Origin: Polytrichum commune
Taxonomy: Eukaryota; Streptophyta; Polytrichopsida; Polytrichales; Polytrichaceae
Direction of reading: 5' to 3'
Length of the DNA: 64,000 nt
Assembly (NCBI GenBank): GCA_950295325.1
Contig: OX485808.1
Location: forward strand, 27,362,527-27,426,526
Both the position numbers and the translations under genes were made by a program. A model generated the notes under the pieces. The model saw only the letters and a list, made by a program, of their open reading frames with translations. It ran no database searches and was not told the DNA's origin. How positions within the stretch are numbered: the first letter of the stretch is position 1; every line of letters starts with the position of its first letter. Below are positions 59,099 to 64,000 of this stretch, piece by piece.

Positions 59099-62000
59099 AT
59101 GAATACTATGGCCGACCAATACAGTCAGGGGACCCTCACGGAATATGACGTCGTGAGGAGCACCCAGTTTGTGGACGACTTGTCCCGACCGGTATGTGTT
59201 TCTCGCACTCTGCATCCTCAGTTGGCCAACACTAATGCATGGCCTTGTGGCAACATGGAAAACGTGCCTGTAAGTAATTCTGATTTATGCACATTCACAT
59301 TGAATTGCACTCTTTTGCAACGTCGTTGAAGTAGTTAGCTGTCATTTCCACCACAAATAGGTCTTGCATTGACACTCATGTGTTCCCCCTTTGTATATAC
59401 AGGTATTTAGAGGTGCATCAGCGCAACCACAGAGGATCGACCAATCACAGGTCCGACCCCTCCCCTCCTCACCAGTGCAGTCGCCCTGAGATCATACCGA
59501 TGTCTCTTTATTGTCCTTCTCCCGTGCATTATGAATTGGATGTAATGCAGTTCTCTCCTGGCATTGCCAATGTAACATATTGGATGCCCTGCATATAGTT
59601 GTCTAGGTTCCGTGCTCATGGTTGGTATGCCCCAGACGAAGATAAACTTGCCTACTCACAAATCATTGTATGCAGATATTCAGCATGCCTTATTCAGCGC
59701 CCTATCACCAACAACAGAACACAATTCCGTGGCAATCTGTCCAGCCGGTTTATGGAAGTATGGGTGGTCTACCCCAATCCATGTACAATCCGTATATTGG
59801 TACACCAGTTACTCCATCCAATGCATACAACAATCACGTGTCATATCCTGCACAGCCACGAGACACGCAGTTCGATGGGACTACCTCTGGCCGCGCATTG
59901 TTGCCGCAGCAGAATCGGCCACAAGGTGCACCATTTGGCTCCCCACCCAGTCATGCGGCAGCCGCAGAATACTACACATCAGGACAGGTGCAAAATCCAC
60001 CACATGAAAGTACGCAACCTCGCACACGGACACAGTGTATGCCTGTGGAAGCTGCGGAGGGCCAGACAGTTGCTGGACTCCTAACTGGAATGGGACAAGG
60101 CAGTTGTGGGCAACAAAGAGAAACCCATACAACCAGAGATACGAGTGGGGGTCGTGTGGAGTCTAGCAAGGTTTTGGGAGCAGAGAGTGCACGGCCAGCG
60201 CCATCAACATTGGGGCGGCAATCTGTTCACACAGTTGCCAGTGCCCATACATCATCGGAAGGAGGTACCTTGCGCGACCGGCGTCACTCCCTGAAGGAGC
60301 CATCTTTGGTGATAAATACAAACAATAGCCCCACATTGTTAAGTCCAACATCCAGTAAGTCATCCCCACCCTCCACGTTGTCACAGAGAAAGCAACTTAG
60401 AGTAGAAGAGAAGTCATATCTAAAAGAAGTGAAAAGATCCATTGCAGAAGGTAGAGTGCCACAAGTCCGGCTCGAACAAAACCACAATGGTGCCATAGTC
60501 AAATACAAAGCGCAATTCTTGAACGCACTCAAACTAGCTGCACTTGCAATTGTTCCATGCGCCGATATAGACATAAAGAATCCATGCACCATGCAAGAAA
60601 TCATGAGAGAAGTGAAGCGACAGTTCATAATAGAGAAGCCACTCCCGGACGGCATGGTAGAGGGGTATCTCCAACGTCTATACAAGAGAAATAGATCATT
60701 GTATCATCGTCAATGGCTCCTACACGGTGATAGTAGCAGGCCTGATGATTGTTCATCAGCGGCATGGTTGCAATTGGTAGATTACTGGAAGTCATCGGAA
60801 GGGAGCAGAGAATGCGAGAGAAACAAGGCAAATGCATCAACAAAGAAAGGCACGGGAGTACGTTATCATATCCTCTCCTTGTACTATGAAAATTTGTAAT
60901 GAGGATTCAGCTGTTCCTAGTTCAGGAATTGTGAGGTCCACCGTTCTTTGGTGGCTGCAAGGATTTGTCTCCCCTCACACCTCCTTGGGGTGTGCAATTC
61001 TTGACACCTGTCCTAACTCATCACTTTGTTTGGGTGTATGTAGGCAAAACGCCATAGTACCTCCAGAGATAGGAGATCCACAACCGAAAGTGAAGGTGGC
61101 GCTCGTTGCAGCTCCTATGCGCAGGAGAAAGCACATCCGGTAATATCATGAACCCCTAAATGGCCACTTTATTGTGTTTGCATGAATTTTCCAACACAGG
61201 AGTCCCACTGATTGACGGCAGGAGTTCAGGAAGTATAACACTTGTATTTTCCCCCTAAACCAGACTGCACACGTAGAATCTCTAACCCATGGGTGTGCTG
61301 CCCATGTTATGAACCTGCAGAAAGAAAATCCCTTACGGGGTACGGGACTGCCGCGTCTATCGCACACATCGTCGTCATCGAAAATTTCTTCTTCGGACGG
61401 TCTTGTGGAGCGACCGCCCATGCTCGACATTAGCAACAAACTCCATGCATTGGTAGATGAGTTTGTATCTAATTTGTCGTCAGAATGTGACTCTCTAGCT
61501 AACATTGTCTGTGTTGAAGCCCATAAGTATGTCGCACACGACAGTGCATTAACTCAGACACAGACTCAGAGGCCGAGCAATCGCACGACGTCAGAGGTGT
61601 TGAAGGGGTTGACCAGGCCCTCCACCACTCCCTTAACCACATTGCAGAATAGAGAAGGCAAGTCACATGTGCAACCGGGCAAACCAAACTTCCAGGCAGG
61701 CAACAAAGGAAATAGAGAGGAGGACAGTGACTTGCGATACATGAAGAACACGAAGGCGAAAAGTGCAGCTCCGCAGGAGTTGGACGACACAGTTCCCTTT
61801 AGAGTTCTGGAAGTGGATATTGAGGTCCAGACGGCGAAGGATGTCCCACATCGTGGCGGCCGCACAAATCACACGGCGGCGAGAGGGAGACCCAACCAAC
61901 CTGTTGAGCTATTGTCATCCGACTCAACTTCGGATGAAAGCCCTCGTGCACGCGCCAAACAATCTGTGAGAAAGCCAGTCACCCAATTTGCCACAAAGGG

Positions 62001-63190
62001 AAGAGACTCAACCTCTCAAAGGAGCTCAAGAAGGAAGGAGACTAGGAGCCCCTCCTGGTCTCCAGAGAGTTCACATTTGATGAACTATTCATATGAGGAG
62101 GATACGGCAGGACTTGGTGGGACAAGTCCTCATGGTGAAACGACGTTCCCAAAGTTGAGGTGGCCTGCGGACTTAGGCGATGGCTACCTTGATGGAGGTT
62201 CTGGTCAGAAAAGTGACGACAATGATGTACATAGCAAAACAATGAACGGGCCCAAACATGAAAGGTTAAAATCCGATGTGGACATCAGCCTGGAAGAGGG
62301 TGATGAATCTAATGGAGAAGATACTGGACGCGATGCAATCCAAACAGAATCAGATGGCGAAGAGCTGCCTGTGCTACCCAAGGTTCCAGTGAAGCGGAAG
62401 GTGGCGAATCCACCCAAAGTCTCCGAGAGAAGGACCCAAAGAGGCAATGCAAAAAGTACAAGTCCCTCGACAAAGAGACAGAGAACTCCGCAGATGGATG
62501 CATCTGTCATCACTCAACTTTCATTTGCCAGGCGGCCTCCCAATAGTGTGAGTGTTCCACCTTCTGGTTGTGACTGTAATGCATAATAGAATTGTCGTCT
62601 TCAAAGTTGGCTGAAGTTGACCCTGTAATTAAACGAATGGCAGTGACTTGATATAATTGTGGGTATCGATATTTGTGTCGCAGAGTCCAATCAGAGTCAG
62701 AGTAAAGGTTTGGGTTTTGCATCCAAAGTTCGACGGGAAGGTTGTGGCGGAGGCCTACGCCGGAATCAACCACAAGTCTAGGTGCCTAAACGACGAGCAG
62801 GATTTATGCAAGAAAGGAGAACAAATGATTAGTGTAATAAGAGTGTTCTACAAAGACACTCCGGTGATGTTCAAGAAGGAAGGGCGCTACCCAAAGCACA
62901 TCGCCTTCCTGGACCAAGCAGAGGGACTGCCCAACAGTCCCATATTGTGGGGCGTATGCTACATAATGCAGATTCCGACTATGGAAGAAATAACTCGGTT
63001 GATGGGTAAGCTCACCTCAGCTGTTTGTGGCAGGGCATCCTCCAATGCGGTTGGAGAGGGGCCGAAAGGGAAGAGAACGAACTCACCATCCACCACGACA
63101 GAATCTTTGGAAGCTGCCAAGCCGCGGGATTCTTCGCAATTGAGGAAGAAGACCGAGCAGAACAGACCCCCCAACAAGAAGGGTACCTAA
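59099..63190 (+). CDS. CACTA TNP1-like protein, 7 exons, ~1,066 aa
   Basis: Second protein of the CACTA element, related to the DNA-binding TNP1/Transposase_24 group that recognises subterminal repeats. Exons: 59099-59191, 59222-59269, 59403-59450, 59676-60857, 61044-61139, 61321-62547, 62684-63190, all phase 0 with GT/AG borders and no stops. The N-terminal ~200 residues are rich in Pro, Gln and Tyr. A Transposase_24-like domain follows (exon 4: RSIAEGRVPQVRLEQN ... NRSLYHRQWLLHG). The middle (exon 6) is long, Ser-rich and charged, with basic patches (KRQRTPQ). Exon 7 holds a compact domain (VRVKVWVLHPKFDGKVVAEA, RVFYKDTPVMF, PILWGVCYIMQ) like the C-terminal part of plant TNP1 proteins. The start is the first ATG of exon 1; the 30-bp intron between exons 1 and 2 is very short, so exons 1-3 are less certain than 4-7. 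Confidence 0.72.
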
Positions 63191-64000
63191 ATGCCAAACA
63201 AAGTGAATGGTAAGAGGAAGGTCCCACCCAATGTCAATTGCAATGTTTGAGTCTTGTAAGTAGTGTTATTTGCAGTAACAGACCCTCACGCGAAGCACAA
63301 GGAGTTGACGGATTTGTCGCCGACAAATTGTAGTGGAACTGATCCAATTCAGCCCTGTATTTGTTGACCCTCAACCCCAATATGCATAATAATTTCGGTT
63401 GTGCAGCTGTGCCCCCTATGTGTAGTAGGAGGTGGAGATTTATTAATTAAGGTGCAGGAAAGCTGTGCGGCCAAATTCAGCATATAAATGTCAACAACAC
63501 GTGATATGTTTACAGGCGACGAGTTCCCCCCACCCCCTCCCCACCATTCATGGATTTTGTTTATTGATAATGTCACTTTTATTACATCACATATTTTATG
63601 TTGGATGATCCCTTGAATGAGTTCATGAGGACACTTGTTTGGATATGAAATGTTGTTACTTGCAAGGTTTAGCCTCACGCCAGCCATGCACGGTATTTGT
63701 GAGAACACCCAGAACTTTGAAGAATAGTATGTAGTGCAGGTGCAGACTATTGTTTATCAACGCATTGTAATTGAGGTGTGCCGCACAGTAAGCTGCTCGG
63801 CATTCCTTGGACACACATGCAAGCTGATATGAATGTGTTGAAAGGACAGGTTGTATTTCACACCTACTCGCAGCGACATATTTAGAGGCATGACTCCGAA
63901 TTTGTCCGGGAATTTTAACGTCCAGGTGGTTTCTTGCAGTACGGGGACGGTGTCGCAATCTGTTTATGAGTCGGTTACCTGGAATTCGTGCGGGATGCAG
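63191..64000. other. Downstream of the TNP1-like gene
   Basis: No gene recognised. It would contain the TNP1 3' untranslated region and, if the CACTA element ends soon, its right subterminal region, but no TACTAGTG-type terminus is visible before the window ends. Confidence 0.5.

Larger units (their letters stand above)
48972..63190. mobile_element. CACTA (En/Spm) transposon core with head-to-head genes
   Basis: TNP2-like (minus) and TNP1-like (plus) genes are divergent across a 5.4-kb intergenic region. Both frames are open, so this is a candidate autonomous element. The left terminus may be the CACTA end at 44315; the right end is probably past 64000. Only the gene-bearing core is given as coordinates. 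Confidence 0.7.

Noticed and set aside
1-64000. CRISPR arrays, operons, rRNA or tRNA genes
   Set aside because: The window is eukaryotic. The regular repeats at 12.6-13.3 kb have unequal, long spacers and no CRISPR features, and no cloverleaf with A and B boxes was recognised.

Overview
The window comes from a nuclear genome of the land-plant lineage. Three things show this: a 119-residue parvulin of the plant PIN1 type with no WW domain, a 19-exon kelch gene with a plant-like layout, and (TTTAGGG)n-type telo-box sequences. The many PIF/Harbinger, CACTA and Ty3/gypsy remnants and introns of roughly 60-1,250 bp suggest a non-seed plant, but I cannot name the species.

Layout. 1-2.3 kb: broken pogo/Tigger-like transposase (minus). 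3.77-5.37 kb: PIN1-type prolyl isomerase, two exons (plus). 5.4-9.4 kb: intergenic, with a G-quadruplex-type tract and a 420-bp MITE. 9.43-12 kb: a tandem segmental duplication carrying a small cysteine-rich one-helix membrane protein (first copy intact, second copy frameshifted). 12.6-13.3 kb: four near-identical ~88-bp units separated by unrelated spacers, with self-complementary ends and telo-box-like sequences nearby. This is the most unexplained structure in the window. 14.0-14.5 kb: MITE with perfect 38-bp TIRs. 16.0-23.3 kb: kelch-repeat gene (minus), 662 codons reconstructed from 19 in-phase exons. 25.1-30 kb: two decayed Ty3/gypsy elements. 31.3-31.7 kb: hAT-type MITE with an exact 8-bp target duplication. 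About 31.9-39.9 kb: PIF/Harbinger element with convergent SANT/trihelix ORF and DDE transposase; the transposase has one in-frame stop. 40-46 kb: MITE fragments, hairpins and CACTA-type termini. 46.7-47.9 kb: methionyl-tRNA synthetase gene fragment (minus). 49-63.2 kb: a CACTA (En/Spm) transposon core with head-to-head TNP2-like (minus, 5 exons, ~1,291 aa) and TNP1-like (plus, 7 exons, ~1,066 aa) genes, both open throughout.

The host genes (PIN1, small membrane protein, kelch protein) have no evident shared pathway. The right half is mostly transposons, two of which (CACTA and Harbinger) look recent because their reading frames are intact or nearly intact. Exon boundaries were inferred by hand from reading frame, GT/AG dinucleotides and remembered family alignments; no search or alignment program was run.
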